Assembly: GCF_001632805.1 (NCBI RefSeq) | Contig: NZ_CP007220.1 | Location: forward strand, 868,001 to 932,000 | DNA: 64,000 bases | Direction of reading: 5' to 3' | DNA from: Mycobacteroides chelonae CCUG 47445 | GTDB lineage: Bacteria; Actinomycetota; Actinomycetes; Mycobacteriales; Mycobacteriaceae | Shown here: in pieces, positions 1 to 7,811 of the stretch | How positions within the stretch are numbered: the first letter of the stretch is position 1 | Layout of the letters: every line of letters starts with the position of its first letter | Program-made: the position numbers and the translations under genes | The notes under the pieces: generated by a model | Databases searched by the model: none | Told to the model about the DNA's origin: nothing | Seen by the model: only the letters and a program-made list of their open reading frames with translations

Positions 1-2
1 CC

Positions 3-1121
3 GCCACTGAGGAGCCGGCTCCGGCTCCGGCTCCGGCGCCAGATCCCTTGCCGACCAACTTCCCGGGCCCGCGCCCCGCGTTTGGCACGCCGTCCTACTT
101 TGCGCAGTTGGCGTTCGCGGTGCTGCATGTGCTGGCGTTGCCGATCACGGTTCCGGTACAGGCGATCATCGGCAGTACCGAGGGCGTGCCGACGGTGATT
201 GCCGCCGCGCTCAACGACTTGTCCAGCCTGCTGGGACAGGTGCCGAAGATATCGCTACCTGGGACCGACCCCGGGACCACGCCGGAGACCTCCTCGAAGC
301 AGGTCGATCAGGCTGTCGCCAAGCCGGAAACGGCGTCCGAGAAGTCAGAGACCACCAAGCGCGACGTCGATGCGAAGACTCCCAACACGGAGCACGGGGC
401 CAAGCCTGGCGATACGCCCGCAGAGGCGCCCAAAACCGAGCATGAGGCCAAGCCCGCTGAGACTCCGGCGGACGCGACGAAGGTAGATCCGGCTAAGGCA
501 GATCCGACGAAGGCTGTCGACCCGACTAAGGCTGTCGAGCCCACGAAGGTCGTTGAGCCGAAGGTTGACCCGACGAAGGCTGTTGAGCCCACGAAGGTTG
601 TTGACCCGACGAAGGCTGTTGAGCCCACGAAGGTTGATCCGACTAAGGCTGTTGAGCCCACGAAGGTCGTTGAGCCCAAGGTAGACCCGGCGGCGGCGTC
701 GACGAAGCCCGAGCCTGCCAAGCCCGTTGCGGTCAAGCCGGAGACCAAGCCCGAACCGGTCAAGCCGGAGACCAAGCCGGAACCGGCCAAGCCTGAACCC
801 GCCAGCAGCCCGGTGAAGGTCGTCCGCGACAGCCTGAAGTCGACACCCGGTGGAACCACCACCACCGGCGGCACCAAGACGACCGAGGGATCCAAGGGCG
901 CTGAAACGGACAGCAAGACGCCCGGTGCGTCTACGGCGACCAAGGTTCGCGAAGGATCGTCCCCCTCCGCGGGTGGCACGTCCGATAAGCCCGCGGAGAA
1001 GTCCTCGACGGAGAAGCCGTCGACCGGCAAGAGTTCACCGTCATCGGAAGGGAGTTCGCATTCCTCCGAAGGAAAGTCGCACTCTTCCGAGGGCAAGTCA
1101 CACGCTGGATCTACTGACTGA
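3..1121 (+). CDS. Secreted Ala/Pro/Lys-rich protein, 5' end cut by window edge
   Basis: The frame is open to the left edge, so the true start lies outside; the in-frame TTG at 48 is probably internal. The visible part begins Pro/Ala-rich and has one hydrophobic module (about 60 residues, containing ALPITVPVQAI and LNDLSSLLGQVP) that resembles the duplicated module of the protein at 4227-5789. A long low-complexity region follows, with short repeats of the type DPTKAVEPTKVV and EPAKPE, then a Ser/His/Gly-rich tail ending KSHAGSTD. Three other proteins in this window have the same layout and related last residues. Its stop overlaps the convergent yaaA stop region by 11 bp. Cell-surface location is inferred from composition and paralogues; biochemical function is unknown. 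Confidence 0.75.
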   Translation, partial: ATEEPAPAPAPAPDPLPTNFPGPRPAFGTPSYFAQLAFAVLHVLALPITVPVQAIIGSTEGVPTVIAAALNDLSSLLGQVPKISLPGTDPGTTPETSSKQVDQAVAKPETASEKSETTKRDVDAKTPNTEHGAKPGDTPAEAPKTEHEAKPAETPADATKVDPAKADPTKAVDPTKAVEPTKVVEPKVDPTKAVEPTKVVDPTKAVEPTKVDPTKAVEPTKVVEPKVDPAAASTKPEPAKPVAVKPETKPEPVKPETKPEPAKPEPASSPVKVVRDSLKSTPGGTTTTGGTKTTEGSKGAETDSKTPGASTATKVREGSSPSAGGTSDKPAEKSSTEKPSTGKSSPSSEGSSHSSEGKSHSSEGKSHAGSTD

Positions 1122-1857
1122 CGATGATCGTAAGCGTGTTGCCGTCGCGTTCGATGTGAAGTCCGGCGCGACGGGCAACCGCAGCCACTGAGGTGGCGTC
1201 ATTGGGTTCGGCTCGGCTGCCGGCGAGGATACGTGCCAGCTTTCCCTTGTGCGCCTTGTTGAAATGGGTGATTACCGTACGTCGCCCGTCGGGATGCTCG
1301 GTGAGGCAATCAACGGTTACCGCCTGCGGGATTCGCCCCAATCCCGCGTACGAACCCGAGCGTAGGTCCACCACCAGTTCGTCGGCGGCCAGCTCCGCCA
1401 ACACCGGCTCCAGTACTGGCTTCCAGCGGGCGGACAACGACGGCTTTCCGGGCAGCTTGGACGAGGCCGACAACCGATAGGCAGGCACCGGATCATCAGC
1501 GCGTAGCAGCCCGAACAGCGCCGAGCCGACGGCGAGGCGTTCGCGTGCACGCGTTGCGGAGGCGCCGCGCAGAGACGTCACGTCCAGGGCGTCGTACAGC
1601 ACACCGGTGTACCGCTGCAGGGCAGGCATGGTGGGGGAGACCCGCAGCTCGGCATTGCGCTGGATTTCCGCATCCTGAGAGGCCGAGATGCCCAGCGCCT
1701 TCCGGCATGCCGGAGGGTCGGCGGCAAGGGCGACAAGTTCGTCGACGAGTGCCGTGCGCACCGGATTCAGCGACGGTGTGGCCAGCTTGTCCAGGCGCAG
1801 AGGAACATGATCTCCACCTTCGCGTTTGGTTTCTGAGGGTGGCAGCAACACGATCAC
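1111..1857 (-). CDS. yaaA: YaaA-family peroxide stress protein (UPF0246)
   Basis: A 248-residue protein whose N-terminus VIVLLPPSETK is the typical start of the YaaA/UPF0246 family, so the GTG at 1857 was chosen. The open frame continues upstream to 2001 but that stretch does not look like the family. Conserved segments include RYTGVLYDALD and the C-terminal HFNKAHKGKLAR. In E. coli YaaA limits intracellular iron and so DNA damage during hydrogen peroxide stress, and is DNA-binding; the same role here is inference. The length is close to the usual 250 or so residues. No clear Shine-Dalgarno precedes the GTG. It converges on the secreted-protein gene to the left. Confidence 0.85.
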   Translation of the reverse strand: MIVLLPPSETKREGGDHVPLRLDKLATPSLNPVRTALVDELVALAADPPACRKALGISASQDAEIQRNAELRVSPTMPALQRYTGVLYDALDVTSLRGASATRARERLAVGSALFGLLRADDPVPAYRLSASSKLPGKPSLSARWKPVLEPVLAELAADELVVDLRSGSYAGLGRIPQAVTVDCLTEHPDGRRTVITHFNKAHKGKLARILAGSRAEPNDATSVAAVARRAGLHIERDGNTLTIIVSQ

Positions 1858-1976
1858 GCCACAGACCGTAGCGAACTGGCCGCCGCCGACGGCGCAGCGG
1901 GTCGACAGCTGCGATGAGTTTTGGTGGTCTGGATGGTCGATATGGGTGAGTGCCCCATCCAGTACAAGGAGACCCC

Positions 1977-2759
1977 ATGCCCACTCGTGAAGAAACTCCA
2001 CTCGGCGCCCCCGCGTGGATCGACCTTGCCTCGTCGGATGTCGAGAAGTCGAAGGCCTTTTATAGCGCTTTGTTCGGCTGGACCCTGCAGGACGCGGGGC
2101 CTGAGTACGGCGGCTACATCAACGCGCACAAGGACGGCAAGGCGGTCGCGGGAATGATCGCGAACAATCCGGAATGGAATGCACCCGACGGATGGACAAC
2201 CTACTTCGCCACCGACGACATCGATGTCACGCTCCAGAAGGTGGCTGACAACGGCGGCGGAAACTGCATGCAGGCCATGGAAGTTCCACAGCTCGGATAT
2301 ATGGGACTCTTCGGCGACCCCTCCGGAGCTGTGGTGGGACTGTGGCAGCCGCTGGCCCACAAGGGGTTCCAGCTGGTGGCCGAGGCGGGTGCCCCGGTGT
2401 GGCATGAGCTGAACACTCGCGAATACAACAAGGCGGTCGACTTTTACACCAAGGTGCTGGGTTGGGATACCAAGGTGGAGGGCGATTCCGAGGAGTTCCG
2501 GTATGCGTGCGCCCAGCACGGCGGAGAACCGATCGCCGGTGTCAATGACGCGACAGTGGGTCAGTGGGCGCTTTCCGAGGGTGTGCCGGCGCATTGGGCA
2601 GTGTATTTCGGTACGCCGGATACCGACGCCAGTGCGGCACGGGTTGCCGAGCTCGGGGGAGCGGTGCTCACACCTGCGCAGGACACCCCATATGGCCGGA
2701 TGGCGCTGGTTCGGGACACCACCGGCGCTACCTTCTGGTTGTGCTCAGTCGATTCCTGA
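1977..2759 (+). CDS. Two-domain VOC (glyoxalase/bleomycin-resistance fold) protein, CFP30B/TB27.3-like
   Basis: A 260-residue protein with two tandem VOC half-domains: residues about 8-120 (starting APAWIDLASSDVEKSKAFY) and about 130-258 (starting APVWHELNTREYNKAVDFY). The layout matches mycobacterial Rv0577 (TB27.3/CFP30B), a two-domain VOC protein. The ATG at 1977 is preceded by AAGGAG at 1966-1971 with 5 bp spacing, better than the upstream in-frame start at 1950. VOC proteins bind metals and handle small electrophiles or antibiotics; substrate is not visible here. It converges with dinX, with a likely terminator between them. Confidence 0.85.
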   Translation: MPTREETPLGAPAWIDLASSDVEKSKAFYSALFGWTLQDAGPEYGGYINAHKDGKAVAGMIANNPEWNAPDGWTTYFATDDIDVTLQKVADNGGGNCMQAMEVPQLGYMGLFGDPSGAVVGLWQPLAHKGFQLVAEAGAPVWHELNTREYNKAVDFYTKVLGWDTKVEGDSEEFRYACAQHGGEPIAGVNDATVGQWALSEGVPAHWAVYFGTPDTDASAARVAELGGAVLTPAQDTPYGRMALVRDTTGATFWLCSVDS

Positions 2760-2768
2760 TCGCGGATA

Positions 2769-2812
2769 GGGCATCCCGGCATCGTCAAAGATCTTCAAAG
2801 GTCGGGATGCCC
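2769..2812. terminator. Possible bidirectional terminator between VOC gene and dinX
   Basis: A perfect 10-bp inverted repeat (GGGCATCCCG at 2769-2778, CGGGATGCCC at 2803-2812) with a 24-nt loop that holds an inner palindrome AAGATCTT. It lies between two convergent genes and overlaps the last codons of dinX. There is no T-tract. Confidence 0.5.
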
Positions 2813-3990
2813 CACTCTTCATGCCCGCCCCCGTGTAACAAGGTGGCACGGGTGACCGAGCGGGTGCCGAATCTCTCGCGTAGCTCGTCCAATGTGCTGT
2901 CCAGCGCTAGCGTGTTTGTCTGCGAACCGTCGAATGGCAACTCCAATTGCGTTGCGCCGCAGGAGTCGAAGTTGGAGACGGAGAATCCGATCAGGGTGAT
3001 GCCCCGTTCCGTGACCAGCGCAGTGGCCTCGGCGACAAGCTGGCGTGCCACTGCCAGTAGGTGTTCCGTGGAAGTTGTGGGTCGTGACACGGTGTGTGAG
3101 CGCGTCGCGCGCGTGTAGTCGTCGAACCGTAGCCGGAGCACCACCGTCCGGCAGCTGCGGCCGGTGCCACGCATCCGGCGCGCGATCCGTTCGATGAGTT
3201 GTGTGGTGATCGCGTCGATCTCATCGCCGGTGCGCCGCCGCCTCCCGAGTGCACACTGTGCGCCGATTGAGCGCCACCGTCGACCGCCCTGCACCCGTCG
3301 CGGATCGACATTATGTGCCAGGCAATGTAATTGGTGTCCCATGGCGCGGCCAACCATCGACGCCAGGGTGGACTCGCCAAGATCGGCGATGTCCGCGACG
3401 GTGTGGATTCCGTACACCCGCAGCTTCTCGGCGGTGATGGTGCCGACGCCCCACAGCGCCTGCACCGGCAAGGGGCGCAGGAATGTCATCTCTTCGTGAG
3501 GTTCCACCACCAATAGTCCATCGGGCTTACCCTGACGGCTCGCGACCTTGGCCAGGAACTTGGTGCGGGCGATACCGACGGTGATCGGCAGGCCGGCTCG
3601 ACGGCGCACCTCCGCGCGCAACGTCTCCGCGATATCACGCGGAGTGCCCGAAATACGCAGTAGGCCAGCGACATCGAGAAATGCCTCGTCGATGGACAGC
3701 GGTTCGACCAGCGGGGTGGTGTCTCGGAAGACCTCGAAGACCTTCTTGCTCGCGGCGCTATACGCGTTGAAACGGGGCGGTACCACCACGGCCTTCGGGC
3801 ATAGCTGTCGTGCCTGTCGGCCCCCCATCGCGGTGCGCACGCCGCAGCGCTTGGCTTCGTAGCTGGCGGCCAACACGACACCGCCTCCAACGATCACCGG
3901 GCGGCCGCGCAACGCCGGATCATCACGTTGCTCGACGGAGGCGTAGAACGAGTCCAGATCCGCGTGCAGGATGCTGGCTGTCCCGGTCAT
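2785..3990 (-). CDS. dinX: Y-family DNA polymerase IV, DinX/DinB1 type
   Basis: A 401-residue Y-family polymerase. The N-terminus has the metal-binding HADLDSFYASVEQ; SIDEAFLD carries the second catalytic acidic pair; PITVGIARTKFLAKVAS is the conserved palm segment and LWGVGTITAEKL the thumb helix-hairpin-helix. The text is close to mycobacterial DinX (DinB1, Rv1537) rather than DinB2, including GRPVIVGGGVVLAASYEAK and the C-terminal RSVTRATLLHGG. It performs error-prone translesion synthesis. Mycobacterial DinB1 generally contacts the sliding clamp; I did not identify a clear clamp motif in the last residues. Start is ATG 3990; no LexA box was recognised in the 236 bp upstream. Confidence 0.92.
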   Translation of the reverse strand: MTGTASILHADLDSFYASVEQRDDPALRGRPVIVGGGVVLAASYEAKRCGVRTAMGGRQARQLCPKAVVVPPRFNAYSAASKKVFEVFRDTTPLVEPLSIDEAFLDVAGLLRISGTPRDIAETLRAEVRRRAGLPITVGIARTKFLAKVASRQGKPDGLLVVEPHEEMTFLRPLPVQALWGVGTITAEKLRVYGIHTVADIADLGESTLASMVGRAMGHQLHCLAHNVDPRRVQGGRRWRSIGAQCALGRRRRTGDEIDAITTQLIERIARRMRGTGRSCRTVVLRLRFDDYTRATRSHTVSRPTTSTEHLLAVARQLVAEATALVTERGITLIGFSVSNFDSCGATQLELPFDGSQTNTLALDSTLDELRERFGTRSVTRATLLHGGGHEEWGIPTFEDL

Positions 3991-4138
3991 GAACAGATGC
4001 TCGCACCGGGGTCCGACACCAAGATCCGGTTGATTTGCCCAACAGCCAGTTGATTCGGAGAATCGCGGGTCAATCCCTGATGGCGTCTGGGAGATATTTG
4101 ACTTACGGCTAGGAAAACTATCGAGTTCGTGGTCGGCG

Positions 4139-4163
4139 GCATGGTGCAGTGTGCCCTACGTTT
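4139..4163 (+). promoter_or_regulatory. Possible promoter element upstream of the 4227 gene
   Basis: A GCATG...TGTGCCCTACG string at 4139-4160 resembles the TTGACA-linked GCATG...TGTGTCCTAC element seen twice at 48.4 and 51.7 kb before related genes. Here the -35 TTGACA is not preserved, so the match may be fortuitous. The rest of 3991-4226 shows nothing else I can name. Confidence 0.25.
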
Positions 4164-4226
4164 ATCCCAAGTTCTCCAGGTTACTTCCAGCCTATTCACA
4201 TTCTTTGCCCAGAAGGGGTGGTTCAC

Positions 4227-5789
4227 GTGCGCGTTCGCCTTCGTGCCACGGCTGCCGCGGCGGTTTGCAGTGTCTGCATCTCCGCGTCGGCTTCCGTGCC
4301 TACGATTCAATCTCTCAGCGCCAGTCCGGAACAGCACCGGACCGTCTCGACGCAGTCCTATGTGCTGACGTCGAACGAAGGCTCACTGGCGCCGTCGAGC
4401 ATCGGCTCGCTGGCGACATTGCCCGGCGTGTCAGGTTCGGCCGCGACACCTTTGGCCGCGGCTGCTACTCCGGCTCCGAGTTTGTTCCAGGCGATTCAGC
4501 CGGTGTTCACGGTGTTGGGTGGGGCGTTGACGCTGCCGTTCAATATCCCGTTCTGGTTTGTGACGGGTCAGCTGAACGCGGCCGCGAATCAGAAGCTGAT
4601 CAATGATTTCGTGACCGCTATCGGTCAGTTGCCGGGTGTGCCTGCTGCGGTGTTGTCGTATCTGGCGGGTATTCCGTCGCAGACGCTGCCGACCATCCCG
4701 TCGATTCCGGGTTTGACTGCGGCCTCTCCCACCGTCAAGACGGCGGCGTTGTCTGCGCCGACTGCTGCGGCCGCTACTCCGGCTCCGAGTTTGTTCCAGG
4801 CAGTTCAGCCGGTGTTCACGGTGTTGGGTGGGGCGCTGACGCTGCCGTTCAACGTTCCCTTCTGGTACGCAACGGGTCAGCTGAACACCGCGGCGAATCA
4901 GAAGCTGATCAATGATTTCGTGACCGCTATCGGTCAGTTGCCGGGTGTGCCTGCTGCGGTGTTGTCGTATCTGCAGGGGATCACGACTCAAACGGCTCCG
5001 ACCATCCCGACCATCCCGGGTCTCACCTCCCTGGTGACTCCTTCTTCGAAGCTGGTCACGAACGCTGCGGTGGCTCAGTCCGATGCCGCAAAGGTTGACG
5101 TCGCGAAGTCGGAAGTCACTAAGACCGGAACCGTCGAGGAAGCGGCCAAGCCGGCCACCCCGGCGGAGTCGGTGAAGGTAACGACTCCGGCCGAGCCGGC
5201 CAAGCCTGCGGAATCCGTCACCCCCGCGGAGTCGGTGAAGGTGACGACGCCCGCCGAGCCGGCCAAGCCCGCGACCCCGGCTACGCCCGCGGATTCGGTC
5301 AAGGTGACCACTCCGGCCGAGCCGGCCAAGCCCGCGGAAGCCGCCACCCCCGCTGAACCGGTCAAGGTGGCCACCCCGGCTGAGGCCGTCAAGCCGGCCA
5401 CACCGGCCGAGCCTGCTAAGCCGGCGGCTCCCGTCGACGCCGCCAAGCCGGTGGAGTCGAAGGTCAATGTGCCGAAGGTCAAGCTGCCCACCCCGGTCAC
5501 CAAGGTCGGCGAGGTCAGCGGCGGAGTCGCGACGAAGGCCGATGAGTCGGCCAAGGCCGACAAGAACGAGAAGGCCGATTCCAAGGACACCAAGTCCGAT
5601 AAGGGGTCCGCGCCGAAGAAGTCTGAAAATGACTCTTCAGCTGCGAAGAAGCCTGAGAGTGCGGCATCGTCTGCCGGGAAGCCGGAGTCCGCTTCGAGTT
5701 CCTCGTCGAGCTCGTCATCGAGTGACTCGCACTCGAGCAACTCGGGTGGTTCCTCGTCCGGTTCCTCGCACAAGGCGTCGTCGGACTAG
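4227..5789 (+). CDS. Secreted protein with duplicated hydrophobic module and Ala/Pro/Lys and Ser tail
   Basis: About 520 residues. GTG 4227 was chosen because AGAAGGGG at 4211-4218 lies 8 bp upstream and the product then begins VRVRLRATAAAAV, a plausible export signal. Two near-identical modules of about 87 residues, spaced 103 residues apart, each contain PSLFQA(I/V)QPVFTVLGGAL, NQKLINDFVTAIGQLPG and VPAAVLSYL. Next come some 150 residues of Ala/Pro/Val/Lys repeats (TPAEPAKPA, TPAESVKVT), a charged Lys/Asp stretch, and a poly-Ser tail ending SSHKASSD. It is paralogous to the gene at 3-1121. Export and surface exposure are inferred; no enzymatic motif was found. A strong hairpin follows the stop. 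Confidence 0.8.
   Translation: MRVRLRATAAAAVCSVCISASASVPTIQSLSASPEQHRTVSTQSYVLTSNEGSLAPSSIGSLATLPGVSGSAATPLAAAATPAPSLFQAIQPVFTVLGGALTLPFNIPFWFVTGQLNAAANQKLINDFVTAIGQLPGVPAAVLSYLAGIPSQTLPTIPSIPGLTAASPTVKTAALSAPTAAAATPAPSLFQAVQPVFTVLGGALTLPFNVPFWYATGQLNTAANQKLINDFVTAIGQLPGVPAAVLSYLQGITTQTAPTIPTIPGLTSLVTPSSKLVTNAAVAQSDAAKVDVAKSEVTKTGTVEEAAKPATPAESVKVTTPAEPAKPAESVTPAESVKVTTPAEPAKPATPATPADSVKVTTPAEPAKPAEAATPAEPVKVATPAEAVKPATPAEPAKPAAPVDAAKPVESKVNVPKVKLPTPVTKVGEVSGGVATKADESAKADKNEKADSKDTKSDKGSAPKKSENDSSAAKKPESAASSAGKPESASSSSSSSSSSDSHSSNSGGSSSGSSHKASSD
4464..4973 (+). repeat. Direct tandem duplication within the 4227 gene
   Basis: About 200 bp starting GCTACTCCGGCTCCGAG at 4464 recurs at 4773, and CTG after TTGTCGTAT at 4662 recurs at 4971, giving a constant 309-bp (103-codon) offset. 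The copies differ at only a few positions over their conserved part, indicating recent duplication or gene conversion. Confidence 0.9.
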
Positions 5790-5808
5790 TCCGCAATCGC
5801 AAGCTCAA

Positions 5809-5840
5809 AGGTCCCCGCGCCCGACACGGCGCGGGGACCT
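5809..5840. terminator. Strong hairpin terminator after the 4227 gene
   Basis: A perfect 13-bp inverted repeat (AGGTCCCCGCGCC and its complement at 5828-5840) with a 6-nt loop, 20 bp after the stop. There is no U-tract, as is common for mycobacterial terminators. Confidence 0.75.
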
Positions 5841-5863
5841 GCTTGTAAGCGGAACTGACATAA

Positions 5864-5878
5864 GTCAACATCATTGAC
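5864..5878. promoter_or_regulatory. Candidate MarR operator abutting the marR start
   Basis: GTCAA-N5-TTGAC ends directly before the ATG at 5879. No Shine-Dalgarno is visible there, so the site may cover a leaderless transcription start and give autorepression. A second partial dyad, TGAC-N4-GTCA, overlaps it on the left. Confidence 0.45.
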
Positions 5879-6307
5879 ATGGAAATCGATGGAACCGCGA
5901 CCCTGGGGTACTTGCTGACCCGTACCGCGACATCGCTGCGCGGCAAGGTGGCGGCCCGTTTGGAGCCGATGGGCCTCAGCCTGCCCGAGTACATCTGCAT
6001 GCAGATCCTGCGCACCTACCCCGGCATGTCCAACTCCGAGCTGGCTCGGCAGGCGATGGTCACCCGGCAGGCCATGAATGCGGTGCTGCACCGGTTGGAG
6101 CAGGAAGGCTTGATCAGCCGTCCGGAGAACGCGGACCACGGCAGGTCGCTGCCGGCTCGCCTCACCCGGCGTGGCAGCACCCAGCTGGACAAGGCGGTTG
6201 AGGCCGTGACCGCGGGCGAGAACGAGGTCATGGAGAAGTTGACCGCTGACGAGCGCCGCGCGTTGAAGGCGATGCTGGCCAAGTGCGTTCCGAGCCAGCT
6301 GCCATGA
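5879..6307 (+). CDS. MarR-family transcriptional regulator
   Basis: A 142-residue winged-helix protein of typical MarR length. The segment SNSELARQAMVTRQAMNAVL is the helix-turn-helix, followed by the wing EGLISRPENADHGRSLPARLT. These regulators bind as dimers to short palindromes and respond to small ligands. A GTCAA-N5-TTGAC dyad lies immediately before its start codon, suggesting autoregulation. Its stop overlaps the ATG of the next gene (ATGA at 6304-6307), so the membrane protein downstream is a likely co-transcribed target. The ligand is unknown. Confidence 0.88.
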   Translation: MEIDGTATLGYLLTRTATSLRGKVAARLEPMGLSLPEYICMQILRTYPGMSNSELARQAMVTRQAMNAVLHRLEQEGLISRPENADHGRSLPARLTRRGSTQLDKAVEAVTAGENEVMEKLTADERRALKAMLAKCVPSQLP

Positions 6308-6735
6308 GACGCGCCGGGTGGCTGATCGCCTTCACCGGCCTGGTGATCGGGTTCAGCGTCTGGCTTCCGTGGTTGCGAACATCGGCCAGCGGCGGGGGCA
6401 GGGCCAATGCCATCGGCGGTGCCACCGGATCGGTGGTGCTGCCACCGGGATTCGGTGCGGGACAGATGATCTTGCTGGTTTCGGTACTACTTGTGGTGGC
6501 CGGATGCATGGTGGGGCAGCACATTCTTCACCGCATCGCCCCGATCGCCGCAGGTGTACTCGCGCTCGGGCTGCTGGGGCTCGAACTGCTGTATTACCGC
6601 ATCAACGTCAAGGTGCCGATCGTGACCGGCTACGGATTCTGGATCGCGCTCGCGGCGTCGGCTATCGCGGTCGCACTGGCGATTGTTGCCCTGTTGTCAC
6701 GACCCCAGGCCGGCGAGCAGCAGTGGCACGATTGA
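6304..6735 (+). CDS. Small four-helix membrane protein, function unknown
   Basis: A 143-residue protein with hydrophobic stretches at about residues 5-23, 50-68, 75-95 and 107-132, consistent with four membrane helices. The start is ATG 6304 in an ATGA overlap with the MarR gene, which implies translational coupling. The loop after helix 1 is Gly/Ala-rich. I do not recognise a named family. Its 3' end overlaps the end of the convergent enoyl-CoA isomerase gene by 39 bp. Confidence 0.75.
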   Translation: MRRAGWLIAFTGLVIGFSVWLPWLRTSASGGGRANAIGGATGSVVLPPGFGAGQMILLVSVLLVVAGCMVGQHILHRIAPIAAGVLALGLLGLELLYYRINVKVPIVTGYGFWIALAASAIAVALAIVALLSRPQAGEQQWHD

Positions 6736-7362
6736 CCCGTACATCCCGTATTTGACGGTGCCCAGCGTATCCCGGTTCTTGCCTACCAGGGGCGCCACGA
6801 AACTCGTTGCGGTGGAAAGCACCTGGTCCTCGGCAACGGCCGCGTCGACGATCTGGTAGTTCAGCGATTCAGATCCGCCGAGCCGACGGCCGCTGGGCAT
6901 GGTGGCCGATGCCGCCTGCGGCGTCATCTTGCCCTGACACAGCGCCGACATACCGGGAGTGAACGGCATGCCGAGGTCAACCTCGGGCAGGCAGAAGAAG
7001 CCGCGATCGGTGCGCATCACCCGGTAGTCACATGCCAGCGCGACCATGGCTCCGGCGCCGAAGGCGTGACCATTGACGGCGGCGACGGTGGGGGTGGGGA
7101 ACACGAGGAAACGCGCCAGAATCTTCTGGACCTCGGTGATGTACCAGCTGAGTTTGTCGGGGTTGGCGCCCAGGAAATCGACGTCGAGCCCGTTGGAGAA
7201 GAACTTCCCGCTGCCGGTCACCACCAGCGCCGAGGGGGTCTCGTCGGCGAGGACCTCGTCGAGCAGTGCGTTGATCTGTTCGATATTCGCTGTCGTGAAA
7301 CGGTTCTCATCGGTACCGAGCTCAAGGGTGTAGATGCCTTCGGTGCGCTGCAGGGCTGGCAT
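6697..7362 (-). CDS. Enoyl-CoA hydratase/isomerase family protein (delta3,delta2-enoyl-CoA isomerase-like)
   Basis: A 221-residue crotonase-fold protein. The oxyanion-hole segments are LVVTGSGKFFSNGLDVDFL and AAVNGHAFGAGAMVALACD; the Glu in CLPEVDLGMPF is at the position used by isomerase-type members. Length and sequence style are closest to the short eukaryote-like delta3,delta2-enoyl-CoA isomerases, which shift double bonds of unsaturated acyl-CoAs for beta-oxidation. It is the last gene of a run starting at ethR (5 bp after the thioesterase stop), so a role in the same pathway is likely. The exact reaction is inferred. Confidence 0.82.
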   Translation of the reverse strand: MPALQRTEGIYTLELGTDENRFTTANIEQINALLDEVLADETPSALVVTGSGKFFSNGLDVDFLGANPDKLSWYITEVQKILARFLVFPTPTVAAVNGHAFGAGAMVALACDYRVMRTDRGFFCLPEVDLGMPFTPGMSALCQGKMTPQAASATMPSGRRLGGSESLNYQIVDAAVAEDQVLSTATSFVAPLVGKNRDTLGTVKYGMYGSIVPLLLAGLGS

Positions 7363-7367
7363 GTGTG

Positions 7368-7811
7368 TTACCTCAACTGTTCGAGAGCGGTCGCGACTTG
7401 CTCGGGAATGGGGACAGGTGTGCGGGCGTCGGAGTCCACATAGACATGGACGAACCGGCCCAGGGCGCGGGGAGCGTCTTCGACAACACCGTCGATGACC
7501 TTGAACACCGCGAGCTTATAGATCACGCTGCTGCGTCCGCGATGCTCCAGAGCCAAGCCGATCGACAGTTCGTCTGGGAAGGACACCTCGGCCAGGTACT
7601 TGCACGAGGTTTCGGCCACGACGCCGATGGCGGGCAGGTCGCGAATATCGCACCCCGCGGCCTCCATCAGCCAGCCGTTGACGGCGGTATCGAACCAGGC
7701 GTAGTAGACGACGTTGTTGACATGCCCGTAGACATCGTTATCGGCCCAACGGGTTTGGTGCCGACGGTGCACCGGGAAGTCGGCTTTAGTGGGCAATTCC
7801 GGCTTGGTCAT
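7368..7811 (-). CDS. Hotdog-fold acyl-CoA thioesterase (4HBT/YbgC-like)
   Basis: A 147-residue single hotdog domain. The motif RWADNDVYGHVNNVVYYAWFD contains the Asp and the following helix typical of 4-hydroxybenzoyl-CoA thioesterase/YbgC proteins, which hydrolyse acyl-CoA thioesters in the cytoplasm. Its ATG overlaps the stop of the alcohol dehydrogenase (ATGA at 7811-7808), so the two are translated together. With the dehydrogenase and the isomerase it makes a small lipid or alcohol catabolic operon under ethR. The acyl substrate is not evident. Confidence 0.85.
   Translation of the reverse strand: MTKPELPTKADFPVHRRHQTRWADNDVYGHVNNVVYYAWFDTAVNGWLMEAAGCDIRDLPAIGVVAETSCKYLAEVSFPDELSIGLALEHRGRSSVIYKLAVFKVIDGVVEDAPRALGRFVHVYVDSDARTPVPIPEQVATALEQLR

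Noticed and set aside
481..800. Short-period repeats resembling a CRISPR array
   Set aside because: They are in-frame codon repeats for Lys/Pro/Thr/Val motifs within a secreted protein, with no spacers of constant length.
3987..4337. 116-codon minus-strand frame upstream of dinX
   Set aside because: It overlaps the start of the secreted-protein gene, has no domain and no ribosome site.
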